Source: Acidobacteriota bacterium
GTDB taxonomy: Bacteria; Acidobacteriota; Terriglobia; Terriglobales; Acidobacteriaceae
NCBI GenBank assembly: GCA_021818585.1
Contig: JAKATU010000041.1
Location: 1-64,000, forward strand
Direction: 5' to 3'
DNA length: 64,000 bases
Position numbers and translations under genes: made by a program. Below, one piece after another: positions 1 through 9,062 of the stretch. The notes below the pieces were generated by a model. The model was not told where the DNA came from. It did no database searches and saw only the letters and a program-made list of their open reading frames with translations. Every line of letters begins with the position of its first letter. The stretch's first letter is position 1.

Positions 1-126
1 GCGCTTATATCGCTGGGATACTGCTTCCTCCGTGTCATGCTCCAGAGCTATGGCCCCAGACGCATGGCTGCATATAGCTGCCTTGATGCCTCCACCCCGC
101 GATGCATAAAGATCGTAAACAGGCTC

Positions 127-1704
127 TTAGAGCGTGACCAGCTTGACCTCGGTGATGGCCTCGACCCCGCGCAGCGCCTGCAGCACCGCATCGGTGACCG
201 GCCCATCGGCCTGGATCACGGCCAGCGCGGTCCCGGTATGATCGCGGCTGGAGCGGCCCAGCGCAAAGTTGCCCACGTTGATCTGGTGCTCGCCAAGGAT
301 GGTGCCCACGCGCCCGATGACGCCAGGGACGTCCAGGTTCTTGAGGCTCAGCAACTGACCCTCGAGCGGCGCCTCGATATCGATGCCGTCCAGATTGATC
401 AACCGCGCGGAAGACCCGTGCAGCACCGTACCCGTGGCCGAAACCGCGCCCTTGTCGGTGTGGAGGACCAGCTTGAGGACGGTTCCAGCGCCGCCGGTTG
501 CGGCCTCCTGCTTGCGCTCGTGGAGCCGGATGCCGCGCTCCTCCGCCACCGAGGCGGCATTGATGCGGTTTACCTGCTCGGACTGGCCCAGGATGCCCGC
601 GATGGCGCTGTTGCGGATCAAATCGGTCTTACCCTCGGCAATGCGGCCGTGGTAGCCAATCTCGATGCTCTCGATGCTGCCGGAGGGGAACTGCGCAACA
701 AACTTGCCCAGCTTCTCACCCAGCGCCAGCCAGGGAGCCATCTCGATGTACTCCTCGTGCGTCATGGACGCCAGGTTGACCGCATTCTGCACCACGCCCA
801 GCTTGAGGTACTCGCGCACCTGCATGGCGATCTGGATGCCGACAGCCTCCTGCGCTTCCGCCGTGGAGCCGGCGATATGCGGCGTGAGGATGACGTTGTC
901 CATACCGAAGAAGGGCGATTCCTTGGGCGGTTCCTTGGTGAAGACGTCGAGCGCGGCCCCGGCCACGTGGCCGGATTGCAGCGCGGCGGCCAGCGCGGGC
1001 TCGTTGATGAGCTCGCCACGGGCGCAGTTGATGATGCGCACGCCTTTCTTCATGTTGGCGATGTTCGCTTCGTTGATGATGCCCTGCGTCTGCGGCGTAA
1101 GGCCTACGTGGAGCGTGAGGTAGTCGGCCTCGCGGAAGAGCTCCTCGGTGGAGACCAGGCGAATCGCGTTCTCACGCGCGACGGAGGCCGAGACGAAGGG
1201 ATCGTGGCCGATGAGCTCCATGCCGAAGCTGCGGGCGCGGCGGGCGACCTCAAGGCCGATGCGGCCAAGGCCGAGCACGCCCAGCTTCTTGCCGCGCAGT
1301 TCGACGCCCTGGAGCGACTTCTTTTCCCACTTGCCGGCATGCATGGAGGTGTTTGCCTGGGGCAGCTTGCGGGCGAGGGAAATCATGAGGCTGAGCGTGA
1401 GCTCGGCGACGGCCACGGCGTTGGCGCCCGGCGTGTTCATGACGACGATGCCGCGGCGGGTGGCTGCATCCGCGTCGATATTGTCCACGCCGACGCCGGC
1501 GCGGCCAATGACGCGAAGATTGGGGGCGGCTGCCATGAGGGCGTCGTCCACCTGAACGGCGGAACGGACGACGAGACCGTCCGCATCGGCGAGTTCGGCA
1601 GGCAGATCCTTGATCTGGTCGTGGGGGACGATCTTCCAACCCTGCTCAGATGCAAAAACAGCAACGGTGGCAGGGGATACTTTCTCGGCGAGAACGATCT
1701 TCAT
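127..1704 (-). CDS. serA: D-3-phosphoglycerate dehydrogenase
   Basis: The 525-residue protein oxidises 3-phosphoglycerate to 3-phosphohydroxypyruvate, the first step of serine synthesis, in the cytoplasm. The NAD-binding glycine motif GLGRIG is at residues 145-150. The catalytic triad of the family is visible as Arg229 in NCARGELIN, Glu258 in TKEPP and His276 in LTPHIAGS. The length and the C-terminal region (about 450-525, VPGVIGRVGTILGEH) fit the long form with an intervening domain and an ACT regulatory domain, so feedback by serine is plausible. The start has AGGAG about ten bases upstream. A class V aminotransferase lies 175 bases upstream on the same strand and may supply the next step. 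Confidence 0.96.
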   Translation of the reverse strand: MKIVLAEKVSPATVAVFASEQGWKIVPHDQIKDLPAELADADGLVVRSAVQVDDALMAAAPNLRVIGRAGVGVDNIDADAATRRGIVVMNTPGANAVAVAELTLSLMISLARKLPQANTSMHAGKWEKKSLQGVELRGKKLGVLGLGRIGLEVARRARSFGMELIGHDPFVSASVARENAIRLVSTEELFREADYLTLHVGLTPQTQGIINEANIANMKKGVRIINCARGELINEPALAAALQSGHVAGAALDVFTKEPPKESPFFGMDNVILTPHIAGSTAEAQEAVGIQIAMQVREYLKLGVVQNAVNLASMTHEEYIEMAPWLALGEKLGKFVAQFPSGSIESIEIGYHGRIAEGKTDLIRNSAIAGILGQSEQVNRINAASVAEERGIRLHERKQEAATGGAGTVLKLVLHTDKGAVSATGTVLHGSSARLINLDGIDIEAPLEGQLLSLKNLDVPGVIGRVGTILGEHQINVGNFALGRSSRDHTGTALAVIQADGPVTDAVLQALRGVEAITEVKLVTL

Positions 1705-1879
1705 TTCCTAAAAATCTCCTGGGCGACGAGGACTAGCTGGGTGATGGAATAAGCGGTGCGGGTCCTGAGTGGGACAGCGAAAAACTTGATTCTTCGGCTC
1801 TGCCGGGCTGTTGTGATCCATGGAGCCGAAGGATAATTTGCCGGGTGCGCAGACGAGCCGCGTACCCGGCTGAAGGCCG

Positions 1880-3094
1880 CTAAGCGTGTACCGCTTCGGG
1901 AGTGGCTGCTTTCCTGGCTTCGGCGACGCGATCAGCATAGACCTGCTGTGCGGCTGCCAGCGCCGTTCCGAATTGGAAGTTGGGGGTCTTGAGGGCTGTG
2001 GGCGCAATCTGTTCGAGCGCGCCGATGAGTGCGATGGTGTCCATGAAGTCAAAGTAGCCGAGGTGCGCGACGCGGAAGAGCTTACCCTTCATGTCGCCCT
2101 GGCCGTTGGCAATCACGGATGCGAAGCGGCCCTTGAGCTCCTTGACGACAGCGCTGGAATCAAGGCCTTCGGGTGCGACGATGGCGGTGACGGCAGCGGC
2201 AGGCGAGTCAGGCGCGAAGAGCTTGAGGCCCAGTGCCTGCGCGGCGGCGCGTGTCATGGCGGAGATGGTTTCCGCATTGTTGATCAGCGCGACGCGGCCA
2301 GCGGCGAGGTCGCCACCCGCCTGAGAGGCGATGAAGTCAAACGCGGCTCCGAGACCGGCTACGAGCGCAACGGAGGGTGTGTAAGCCGACTCGCCAGCCT
2401 TGGCGCTCTTGCGCTCGCGGCGGAGGTCGAAGTAGTAGCGAGGGTTCCTGGATGTTTCCATGGCAGCCCACGCGCGCTCGCTGACGGAGAGGTAAGCGAG
2501 GCCCGGAGGAATCATGACTGCTTTCTGAGAGCCGCCGATGAGGATGTCTACTCCCCAGCCGTCCACATCGAAGTGGGTGGTGCCGAGACCGGTAATGGCG
2601 TCGACCACGAGCAGGGCTTCGCTGCCGGAAGAGCGCAGGAGCTTGGCAATCCCTTCGACGTCGTGACGAGCACCTGTCGAGGTTTCCGTGGCCTGCATGT
2701 AGACAGCTCTGGTGTCCGGCTTGAGAGCGGCGCGGACTTCGTCGAGCGTGAAGGTGGAGCCATAGGGTTTGGTGACGACATCGGCGTTGCAGCCAAAGGC
2801 TTTGGCCAGTGCTACCCAACGCTCGCCGAACTTACCGGCGGAGAGCACGAGTACGCGGTCGCCAGGCGACGTGAGGTTCGAAACGGAGGCTTCCATGGCG
2901 CCGGTGCCGGAGCAGGCCATGAGCAGGACGTCGTTCTGGGTTCCGACGAATTCCTTGAGTTGCGCGAGGACGCGCTGATAGAGCGCACGGAATTCGGGAG
3001 TGCGGTGGTGAATGTCAGCTGCGGCCATGGCGAACTGGGCTGCCGGAAGCAGCGGAGTCGGGCCGGGTGTAAAGAGTCGGGTCTTCCGAATCAT
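1880..3094 (-). CDS. class V PLP aminotransferase (alanine-glyoxylate / serine-pyruvate type)
   Basis: A 404-residue fold-type I aminotransferase of the class V (SGAT/AGXT) group. The N-terminal FTPGPTPLLP and the GSQKAVMIPPGLA segment, with the PLP lysine at residue 191, are typical, as is the aspartate in VVDAITGLG. A purine-rich GAGAGGA precedes the ATG by nine bases. It sits just upstream of serA on the same strand. No serC is seen in this window, so it may act as the phosphohydroxypyruvate transaminase. That role is inference from context, and glyoxylate or pyruvate as amino acceptor is an equally good reading of the family. Confidence 0.88.
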   Translation of the reverse strand: MIRKTRLFTPGPTPLLPAAQFAMAAADIHHRTPEFRALYQRVLAQLKEFVGTQNDVLLMACSGTGAMEASVSNLTSPGDRVLVLSAGKFGERWVALAKAFGCNADVVTKPYGSTFTLDEVRAALKPDTRAVYMQATETSTGARHDVEGIAKLLRSSGSEALLVVDAITGLGTTHFDVDGWGVDILIGGSQKAVMIPPGLAYLSVSERAWAAMETSRNPRYYFDLRRERKSAKAGESAYTPSVALVAGLGAAFDFIASQAGGDLAAGRVALINNAETISAMTRAAAQALGLKLFAPDSPAAAVTAIVAPEGLDSSAVVKELKGRFASVIANGQGDMKGKLFRVAHLGYFDFMDTIALIGALEQIAPTALKTPNFQFGTALAAAQQVYADRVAEARKAATPEAVHA

Positions 3095-3189
3095 GTGGGA
3101 GTATCCTCTCTGATGATATTTTCACGCACCTGTAAATTTGCCGCAGGGGCTCTATACTTAAAAGTTAGTCTTATTTCGGAGACGCAAGA

Positions 3190-3657
3190 TTGAGCCTTTC
3201 GAAAAAAATTGATCAGGATACCGTTGCGGCGATGAAAGCGCATAATGCGGCTCGCACCGGTGTGCTGCGCATGGTGAAAGCCGCCATCAAGAACAAGGAG
3301 ATCGAAAAGAGATCTCCGTTGACCGACACCGAGGCGCTGCAGGTGCTTACGACCATGATCAAGCAGCGGCGGGAATCGATTGATCAGTTTACGAAGGGCA
3401 ATCGCGCCGATCTCGCCGAAAAAGAAGCTGCCGAGATCACGATCATCGAAGAGTATATGCCTAAGGCTGCCGGCGAAGACGAGATCCGGGACCTGGTGGA
3501 GCAGACCATTGCGGATCTGGCGGTGAGTGGAGATGATCTTGGCCCGAAGGATATGGGCATGGCGATGAAGGCGGTGCAGGCGCAGCTTCAACAGAAGGGT
3601 CTGCGCGCCGATGGACGACTGGTGAGCGAGATCGTCAAGGCACGGCTGGCGAAATAG
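3190..3657 (+). CDS. GatB/YqeY domain protein
   Basis: A 155-residue YqeY-like protein, resembling the C-terminal tRNA-binding domain of the GatB amidotransferase subunit. The typical run TDTEALQVLTTMIKQRRES and the EEYMPK motif are present, and the length matches the stand-alone family. The start is TTG with GGAG eight bases upstream; no ATG gives the conserved N-terminus. It is divergent from the aminotransferase, with 95 bases between the two starts. The precise role of stand-alone YqeY proteins is not settled; tRNA-related function is assumed from the domain. Confidence 0.88.
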   Translation: MSLSKKIDQDTVAAMKAHNAARTGVLRMVKAAIKNKEIEKRSPLTDTEALQVLTTMIKQRRESIDQFTKGNRADLAEKEAAEITIIEEYMPKAAGEDEIRDLVEQTIADLAVSGDDLGPKDMGMAMKAVQAQLQQKGLRADGRLVSEIVKARLAK

Positions 3658-3721
3658 AAGACGGCCAGAGGCCAGAGAGATGCGCGGACGGGGCGATTTT
3701 GCCTCGTTTCTGCTGGGGACT

Positions 3722-3895
3722 TTATTTACGGGTAGGCTTGATGGTGACGAAGGTTCCGTCAGGCAATTCGCCTTCGACGAAATGCACTACGCCATTTTTT
3801 ACGAATCCCAGAACTGACCCGGCTGGCTGAACTGCGGGTGGTTGGGCTTTGTTTGTGAAGAGTGAGCCGGTTACAGGGATCGCAGGTCGTCGGGG
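3722..3895 (-). other. in-frame 57-codon continuation after the rnhA stop codon
   Basis: Directly after the TAG stop of the RNase HI gene the same frame stays open for 57 codons to a TAA at 3722-3724. The peptide has a Pro/Ala-rich linker followed by GSVLGFVKNGVVHFVEGELP and then DGTFVTIKPTRK, which reads like a compact beta-strand module. The only possible in-frame start is a late GTG, and no Shine-Dalgarno sequence precedes it. It could be a former C-terminal domain cut off by a nonsense change, a readthrough product, or chance. The balanced amino-acid composition favours former or actual coding. Confidence 0.4.
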
Positions 3896-4384
3896 CTACT
3901 CAGATGGAGAAGCGGGGCGACCCGGCGCGAGGTCGCTGACGATGCGATGGGTTCCCTTGTCCATGGCGAGATTGGCAAGACGGTCGGCATGTCTGTTCTT
4001 GTTGCGCAGGACGTGTTCGATGCGAAAGCTCTCGAGGTGCGCGGCGCGCCGTTTCGCTTCTTCGTAGAGCGGACGCAGCTCGGGGCTGTTCACGCGGTAC
4101 TTGCCGGTCATCTGCTTGACCATGAGTTCCGAGTCTGCGATGACCCGGAGATGGGTGTAGCCCATCGCCAGGGCAAACTCAAGGGCGGAGAGCAGGGCAG
4201 AGTATTCGGCGAAATTATTTGTTTTGACCCCGAGAAACTCGTAAAGCTCTTCGATTTTGTTTCCGTTGGAGTCCTCGATTCGCACGCCGTATCCGGCGGG
4301 ACCGGGGTTTCCGCGCGAGCCACCGTCGCAATAAGCCGTGATCCATGAAGGCGATACGGAGGCCGGTGCCGATGTGGAGGACAT
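3896..4384 (-). CDS. ribonuclease HI family protein
   Basis: A 162-residue RNase H-fold protein that should cut RNA in RNA-DNA hybrids. The four acidic positions are visible: Asp in AYCDGGSRGNPGPAGYG, Glu in NNFAEYSALL, Asp in VIADSELMVKQ and Asp in NRHADRLANLAMD. The N-terminus is a short low-complexity Ser/Ala stretch. It belongs to the RNase HI-like group with the NPGPAG signature and lacks the basic protrusion of the E. coli enzyme, as far as can be judged. There is no Shine-Dalgarno sequence; a TAAACT box lies six bases upstream of the ATG. The frame continues past the TAG stop (see the next entry on the left). Confidence 0.88.
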   Translation of the reverse strand: MSSTSAPASVSPSWITAYCDGGSRGNPGPAGYGVRIEDSNGNKIEELYEFLGVKTNNFAEYSALLSALEFALAMGYTHLRVIADSELMVKQMTGKYRVNSPELRPLYEEAKRRAAHLESFRIEHVLRNKNRHADRLANLAMDKGTHRIVSDLAPGRPASPSE

Positions 4385-4628
4385 GAAACGAGTTTAGCGG
4401 AGTCTACGGTGAAAAGGCTTGCAGGAATTTGTACCTCTTGCGCAGCCGCAGTAAGACAGGAAGGCAGATGACATATTCGTCAAGAACAAAGCGTACACTT
4501 TAAGAGCATAGAGAGTTTGCGCCATGAAAGATCAATCCCACAGCCCTGAGCGCAGGTTCCCGGCTCTAACGGGTCCGGCTCACATTTCGGCATCTCGCGC
4601 GTCCATTGTCCAAGGAGATGTACAGCCG

Positions 4629-5282
4629 ATGTCAGACGCGTTGAGCCTTGTTTCGCGAGAAGCGGTTGCAAGCCATCCGCCACGCAAGATAGTGCGGACT
4701 GGAGAGATCACCTCTGAAACGGAGCTGATTCGAGAGGCTCAAGCCGGTTCGCGCGCAGCCTTTGACGCGCTGGTACGCCAACATGATCAGGCTGTGTTGC
4801 GGTTGGCACTCCATCTGACGGGTTCCGAGCAGGATGCCCAGGATGTTCACCAAGAAGCGTTTTTGAAGGCGTATAAGTCTCTGGGCAATTTTCGGTTTGA
4901 ATGCTCTTTCTACACCTGGATTTATCGGATTGTGACGAACCTCTGCCTCGACCTGATGCGCAGGAGAAAATCGCGCCGCGAAGAACAGGCTGTGCTCATT
5001 GACGCGGCGGGCGGGGAGATGGATTTGCTGGTGAACGTCTCCGACGACCGGGCCGGGGCTAATCCTGACCGTGAACTGGAGCGGAAGCAGTTGGGGCGGC
5101 ACATCATGTCAGCGCTCGACAAGCTGACCCCGCGGGAGCGTATGGTCTTTGAATTGAAACATTTTCAAGGGCTGCGTCTGAGAACGATAGGCGAAATGCT
5201 GAATACGACAGAGGAAACGGCGAAGAACACGCTGTTTCGGGCGACGAAGAAGTTACGCGCGAACCTGGCTACCGTTCGCTGA
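4629..5282 (+). CDS. ECF-type (sigma-E-like) RNA polymerase sigma factor
   Basis: A sigma-70 family factor with region 2 (ALVRQHDQAVLRLALHLTG through YTWIYRIVTNLCLDLMRRR) and region 4 (LTPRERMVFELKHFQGLRLRTIGEMLN). The ATG at 4629 is preceded by AAGGAG eleven bases upstream and gives 217 residues. An upstream ATG at 4524 would give 252 residues but has no ribosome site and a non-conserved extension. The next gene, 35 bases downstream, encodes a zinc-finger anti-sigma protein and the one after it a PDZ protein, so this is probably an envelope-stress regulator held by its neighbour. Confidence 0.92.
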   Translation: MSDALSLVSREAVASHPPRKIVRTGEITSETELIREAQAGSRAAFDALVRQHDQAVLRLALHLTGSEQDAQDVHQEAFLKAYKSLGNFRFECSFYTWIYRIVTNLCLDLMRRRKSRREEQAVLIDAAGGEMDLLVNVSDDRAGANPDRELERKQLGRHIMSALDKLTPRERMVFELKHFQGLRLRTIGEMLNTTEETAKNTLFRATKKLRANLATVR

Positions 5283-5317
5283 GCCGGGCTCAAAAATCTG
5301 CACTTTGGAAACTCCGT

Positions 5318-6370
5318 ATGACTTGTGAGCAGGCACAGGAAAGCATTGCGCTGGCAGTTTATGGCGAATTGCCGGATGAAGAGCGGCATCTCCTGGCACA
5401 GCATCTGATGACCTGCGAGTTGTGCCGTGCAGAATACGATGCGGTGGAAGGCTTGCGGAAAGCGATGACTCTGTACCCGCAAGAGGAGCCTTCCGCGAAT
5501 CTATTGGCGCGGGCGCGCATGCGCCTTGAGGAGACGCTGGACGCGGTGCCTCAGGGCGGCTGGGTGCAAAGGATGGGGCGTCGTTTCCGGCTGGGTGTGG
5601 TCCGGCTGAGTGGGGCTCCAGTTCTGGCCTCGGCATTGCTTGTATTCGGGCTCGCGGTGGGAGGTTACGGCGGATTCAAATTAGGTGCGCACAAGCTGCA
5701 CCAGCAGCAGTCGAAAATGATTCTGAAGGCATTGCCGATCCGGCCGGCGCAGGTAGCCATTTCAAATGGGAATATCGAGAACACCAGTGGAAACCTGCCA
5801 TCCAACGAGCCGAATGATTCGCTGATGATCGATACGGCGGCTGCGCAGATTGCCAACGTCAGTCAGATCCTCAGCGCACCCAATTCGAATCGGGTGGAGA
5901 TTCGCTTTAATCGCCTGGTACCGGAATCGATTTCGGGATCCGTTCGTGATCCCTACATGCGACGCCTGCTGCTTCTGGGTGTGGTTGCTCCGCAAAACTC
6001 GATGGTACGCGACACGGCTGTGGACCTGATTGCGCGTGAGTGCGCGATGGGTGGTTGCAAGGAGGGCCCCGACCGACGGGCCCTTATGGAAGCGTTGCGA
6101 TATGACAGCAACCCGGGGGTTCGACTGGATGCGCTGGCAGGACTGCAGCCATACATTGCAACTGACGTGCATGTGCGGAACGCCGTGCTGGATGCCATGC
6201 TGCATGATGCCGACCCAATTGTGCGGGTGCAGGCGATTGAACTGGTGGCGCCCATTGAGGCTGATTCCAGTGTTCGGCAGGTACTACATACGGTTGCAGA
6301 ACAGGATGAAAATCCGCATATTCGGGATGTATCCGAGCAGGTTCTTCAGCAGGAGCCACCTGTACAGTGA
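5318..6370 (+). CDS. zinc-finger anti-sigma factor with C-terminal HEAT repeats
   Basis: A 350-residue membrane protein. The N-terminal zf-HC2 domain shows His29-x3-Cys33-x2-Cys36 (and Cys3), the anti-sigma zinc signature. One hydrophobic segment at about residues 93-118 (ASALLVFGLAVGGYGGFKLG) should cross the membrane. The C-terminal half, from about residue 200, has helical HEAT-like repeats (DSNPGVRLDALAGLQPY, DADPIVRVQAIELVAP, DENPHIRDVSEQVLQ), which would lie outside the cytoplasm. It follows the sigma factor closely, so it most likely binds and inhibits it. Fusion to HEAT repeats suggests a protein-sensing periplasmic part; this is inference. Confidence 0.85.
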   Translation: MTCEQAQESIALAVYGELPDEERHLLAQHLMTCELCRAEYDAVEGLRKAMTLYPQEEPSANLLARARMRLEETLDAVPQGGWVQRMGRRFRLGVVRLSGAPVLASALLVFGLAVGGYGGFKLGAHKLHQQQSKMILKALPIRPAQVAISNGNIENTSGNLPSNEPNDSLMIDTAAAQIANVSQILSAPNSNRVEIRFNRLVPESISGSVRDPYMRRLLLLGVVAPQNSMVRDTAVDLIARECAMGGCKEGPDRRALMEALRYDSNPGVRLDALAGLQPYIATDVHVRNAVLDAMLHDADPIVRVQAIELVAPIEADSSVRQVLHTVAEQDENPHIRDVSEQVLQQEPPVQ

Positions 6371-6435
6371 TGGAAGGCCGTTGACAGCCGGATAACGTTT
6401 CAGCCTGTCGGATCGTCTTTCAGTACGAAGAGCCG

Positions 6436-7275
6436 ATGAAATCAGCGATGAAAATACTGAGCAAGCTGGTAATGGGTGCGATGGTGAGCGTCGTGCTCAT
6501 GACGGCCATCCCCGGGCGGGCTGTTCAGGCCCGAACTTCGTCCGCCACGGCTGCAGGGCATTTTACCCCTGGATACCTTGGTGTTTACCTTCGCGTCGCA
6601 GGTCAGCAGACTGGGGGACAGACTGGCGGAGCCGAGATTATGGGGGTGGATCGTGATGCTCCCGCTGGGCATGCAGGGCTTCGACCACATGACGTGATTG
6701 TGGGGCTGGACGGGAAGCTGGTGCGCAACGACGCTGAACTCAGGGATGCACTGCAGAGCCTGCCTCCGGGGCGGTTGATCCATCTGCGACTGATCCGGGA
6801 TGGCAGAACCATGAACGTAGCGGTCAGGCTTGCAAGCCGCAGGGAGGTTGAGGCTGCGGCCTGGCCCGAAGGGGTGATATTTGCGGATGGGTTTCCGGTT
6901 GAAGACTCTGAAAGCAACTTGACGGGACTTCTTTATGGCAGTCACCTGGGTCCGAATGTAAAACTGCGCGAGTTTGCGATGCTCGGCTGCGACGGGCTTG
7001 ACGTGGAGCCACTGGGGAGACAGTTGGCAAGCTATTTTGGTGTTCCAGGGGGAGCGGGCCTGCTGGTGCGAAACGTGGAACCGAAGAGCGTGGGCGCTGC
7101 GTCCGGGCTGCGGGCTGGAGACGTCATTACGGCGGCCGACGGAATGCCGTCTATCACTTTGCGCGGTTGGCTGATGGTGGTTTCACAGAACCAGGGAAAA
7201 GTTGTGAACCTGAGGGTGATTCGAAATCACAAATTAAAGCTGATCCAGTACACACCTGGTGGGCGAAGCCGTTGA
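6436..7275 (+). CDS. secreted protein with two PDZ domains
   Basis: A 279-residue protein with an N-terminal signal peptide (about residues 1-32, VMGAMVSVVLMTAIPGRAVQA). The first PDZ domain covers about residues 47-135 (PGYLGVYLRVAG, HDVIVGLDGKLV, LIHLRLIRDG). The second covers about 185-275 (LGRQLASYFGVPGGAGLLV, SGLRAGDVITAADG). No protease domain is present, so it is not a full DegP/HtrA enzyme. It lies 65 bases downstream of the anti-sigma gene and likely belongs to the same transcription unit, perhaps presenting misfolded envelope proteins. An imperfect GC-rich hairpin overlaps its stop. Confidence 0.82.
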   Translation: MKSAMKILSKLVMGAMVSVVLMTAIPGRAVQARTSSATAAGHFTPGYLGVYLRVAGQQTGGQTGGAEIMGVDRDAPAGHAGLRPHDVIVGLDGKLVRNDAELRDALQSLPPGRLIHLRLIRDGRTMNVAVRLASRREVEAAAWPEGVIFADGFPVEDSESNLTGLLYGSHLGPNVKLREFAMLGCDGLDVEPLGRQLASYFGVPGGAGLLVRNVEPKSVGAASGLRAGDVITAADGMPSITLRGWLMVVSQNQGKVVNLRVIRNHKLKLIQYTPGGRSR

Positions 7276-7404
7276 TTTCGGCTTTCGCGCCGCGACTCTC
7301 GGAGAATTATGCTCACTTTCCAGGGAAACGGGGTTGGGAGGTGAAACTTTCCAGCTTTTGCGGCATCTGCTTGAGGTGCTCGGTTGTGATTCAATAAATA
7401 GAAG

Positions 7405-8433
7405 ATGCCCGAAGTAATGAAACCAAGTGCGGTTGTGCGCCGAGCCAAGGCAGCGGAGCGTAAGGTCAGAGAGCTTGCTGCGGTGGCCCACTCGCTGGCT
7501 TCCACCCGACATCCCGTGATGGCGCAGATTGTGCCGATGCGGCGCTGTAACCTCTCCTGCACCTACTGCAATGAATATGACGATGTATCGAAGCCGGTGC
7601 CAATCGAGGAGATGCTGCGCCGGATTGATCATCTTGCCCGGCTGGGCACGAGCATTATCACGCTTTCGGGTGGTGAGCCGACGCTGCATCCGGATCTGGA
7701 TGAGATTATCGCCCGGATTCGATACCACGGGCGGATTGCCGGGATGATCACGAATGGATACTACCTGGTTCCTGACCGGATTGTTCGCCTGAATCGGGCT
7801 GGACTGGATCACCTGCAGATTTCAATTGATAACGTGCAGCCGGATGACGTTTCCAATAAGAGCCTGAAGGTTCTGGATAAGAAACTGCAGAACCTTGCCG
7901 AGTATGCGGAATTTCACGTCAATATTAATTCTGTTGTCGGCGGCGGTATCAAGAATCCGCAGGATGCTCTTACCATCGGACGCCGGGCGATTGAGCTTGG
8001 GTTTACCTCGACGATCGGGATTATTCATGACGGGGACGGCCAACTGAAACCGCTGGGTGATGCCGAGCGCAAGGTGTGGACCGAGATGCGTCGATGGAAA
8101 AAGAAGAACTATTCGCGCTTCAATCAGTTTCAGGAAGCGATTGCGAACGGCCAGCCGAATGATTGGCGGTGTCGCGCAGGGTCACGATATCTCTACATTT
8201 GCGAAAACGGTCTGGTGCACTACTGCTCGCAACAGCGGGGTTTCCCGGGAGTGCCTCTGGCCGAGTACACGGCGGAAGATGTTCGGCGCGAGTTTAAGAC
8301 AGAGAAGACTTGCGCTCCGCACTGCACGATCAGTTGCGTCCATCAGATTTCATACATTGATCACTGGCGTGCTCCGCAGACCAGTTCGATTTCACCGGGG
8401 CAGAGTTCTGAACTGGTGAAGATTCGGTCCTGA
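7405..8433 (+). CDS. radical SAM protein with C-terminal cysteine-rich region
   Basis: A 342-residue radical SAM enzyme. The cluster motif is Cys48-x3-Cys52-x2-Cys55 ([15 protein letters not shown]), followed by [13 protein letters not shown], the SAM-binding glycine motif. The C-terminal part has further cysteines ([30 protein letters not shown]) like SPASM or twitch domains that bind extra iron-sulfur clusters. The substrate cannot be told from the sequence, and no peptide precursor or partner enzyme is adjacent. A small secreted NTF2-like protein follows 34 bases downstream and could be co-transcribed. Confidence 0.85.
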   Translation: MPEVMKPSAVVRRAKAAERKVRELAAVAHSLASTRHPVMAQIVPMRRCNLSCTYCNEYDDVSKPVPIEEMLRRIDHLARLGTSIITLSGGEPTLHPDLDEIIARIRYHGRIAGMITNGYYLVPDRIVRLNRAGLDHLQISIDNVQPDDVSNKSLKVLDKKLQNLAEYAEFHVNINSVVGGGIKNPQDALTIGRRAIELGFTSTIGIIHDGDGQLKPLGDAERKVWTEMRRWKKKNYSRFNQFQEAIANGQPNDWRCRAGSRYLYICENGLVHYCSQQRGFPGVPLAEYTAEDVRREFKTEKTCAPHCTISCVHQISYIDHWRAPQTSSISPGQSSELVKIRS

Positions 8434-8467
8434 CACGCTGGAAATAGATAAGCAGGGAAACTAAAAC

Positions 8468-8995
8468 ATGAAGCTTTGGAAAACATTACTGGCCGTGCCG
8501 CTGGGCATGGTCATCACCGCTGGAACGCTCTCTGTGTCCGGCTATGCTCAGTCTCAATCCAGTTCTTTGCATCAGCCCCATGGCATCAAGATCTTTCAGG
8601 CCATTGAGGATAAGTGGAGCAATGCTGTCGTGAACCCCGACCAGTACACCATGGACTTGTTGCTTGATCCTTCTTTTGTAGATATCACGGCGTCCGGCGA
8701 TGTGGAGACTCGTGATGAGTACATTGCATTTCTTTTCGCCAAAGGCGGAGATCAACCGTACAGCATGCTGCAGCGTGTGACGAGCGTTCGTGAATTCGGG
8801 GATACGGCTGTGATCAACGGAACCTATTCGATCAAGGTGTCAGTAGATGGGATGCCGCGTAAAGAGCAGGGTGTTTTTACTCATGTTTTTGAGAAAACCC
8901 CTGCCGGCTGGCGATGTGTGAATGCTCAGCAGACGAATATTCCGGCTCCCAAGGCAAGTAATGTCAAAACGAAGAAACGGCATCGGCTTTTCTAG
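8468..8995 (+). CDS. secreted NTF2-like / DUF4440-type protein
   Basis: A 175-residue protein with a signal peptide (about residues 1-27, ending SVSGYAQS). The mature part fits the small cone-shaped NTF2-like fold of the DUF4440 or SnoaL type: DLLLDPSFVDITASGDVETRDEYIAFL in the middle and GVFTHVFEKTPAGWRCVNAQQT at the end. AGGGAAA upstream supports the ATG. It has a basic C-terminal tail (KTKKRHR). Such proteins bind small ligands or act as simple enzymes; the ligand is unknown here. Confidence 0.72.
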   Translation: MKLWKTLLAVPLGMVITAGTLSVSGYAQSQSSSLHQPHGIKIFQAIEDKWSNAVVNPDQYTMDLLLDPSFVDITASGDVETRDEYIAFLFAKGGDQPYSMLQRVTSVREFGDTAVINGTYSIKVSVDGMPRKEQGVFTHVFEKTPAGWRCVNAQQTNIPAPKASNVKTKKRHRLF

Positions 8996-9062
8996 AGGCT
9001 TTCGGGCTGACTCATGAACTGAGGTCAGAGAGTGCCACGGTTGGCGTGGGGATGGATAGTGT

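Noticed and set aside
37..1752. 571-residue open frame opposite serA
   Set aside because: It is the antisense of serA, whose motifs are complete; the frame has no domain and reflects GC-rich codon bias.
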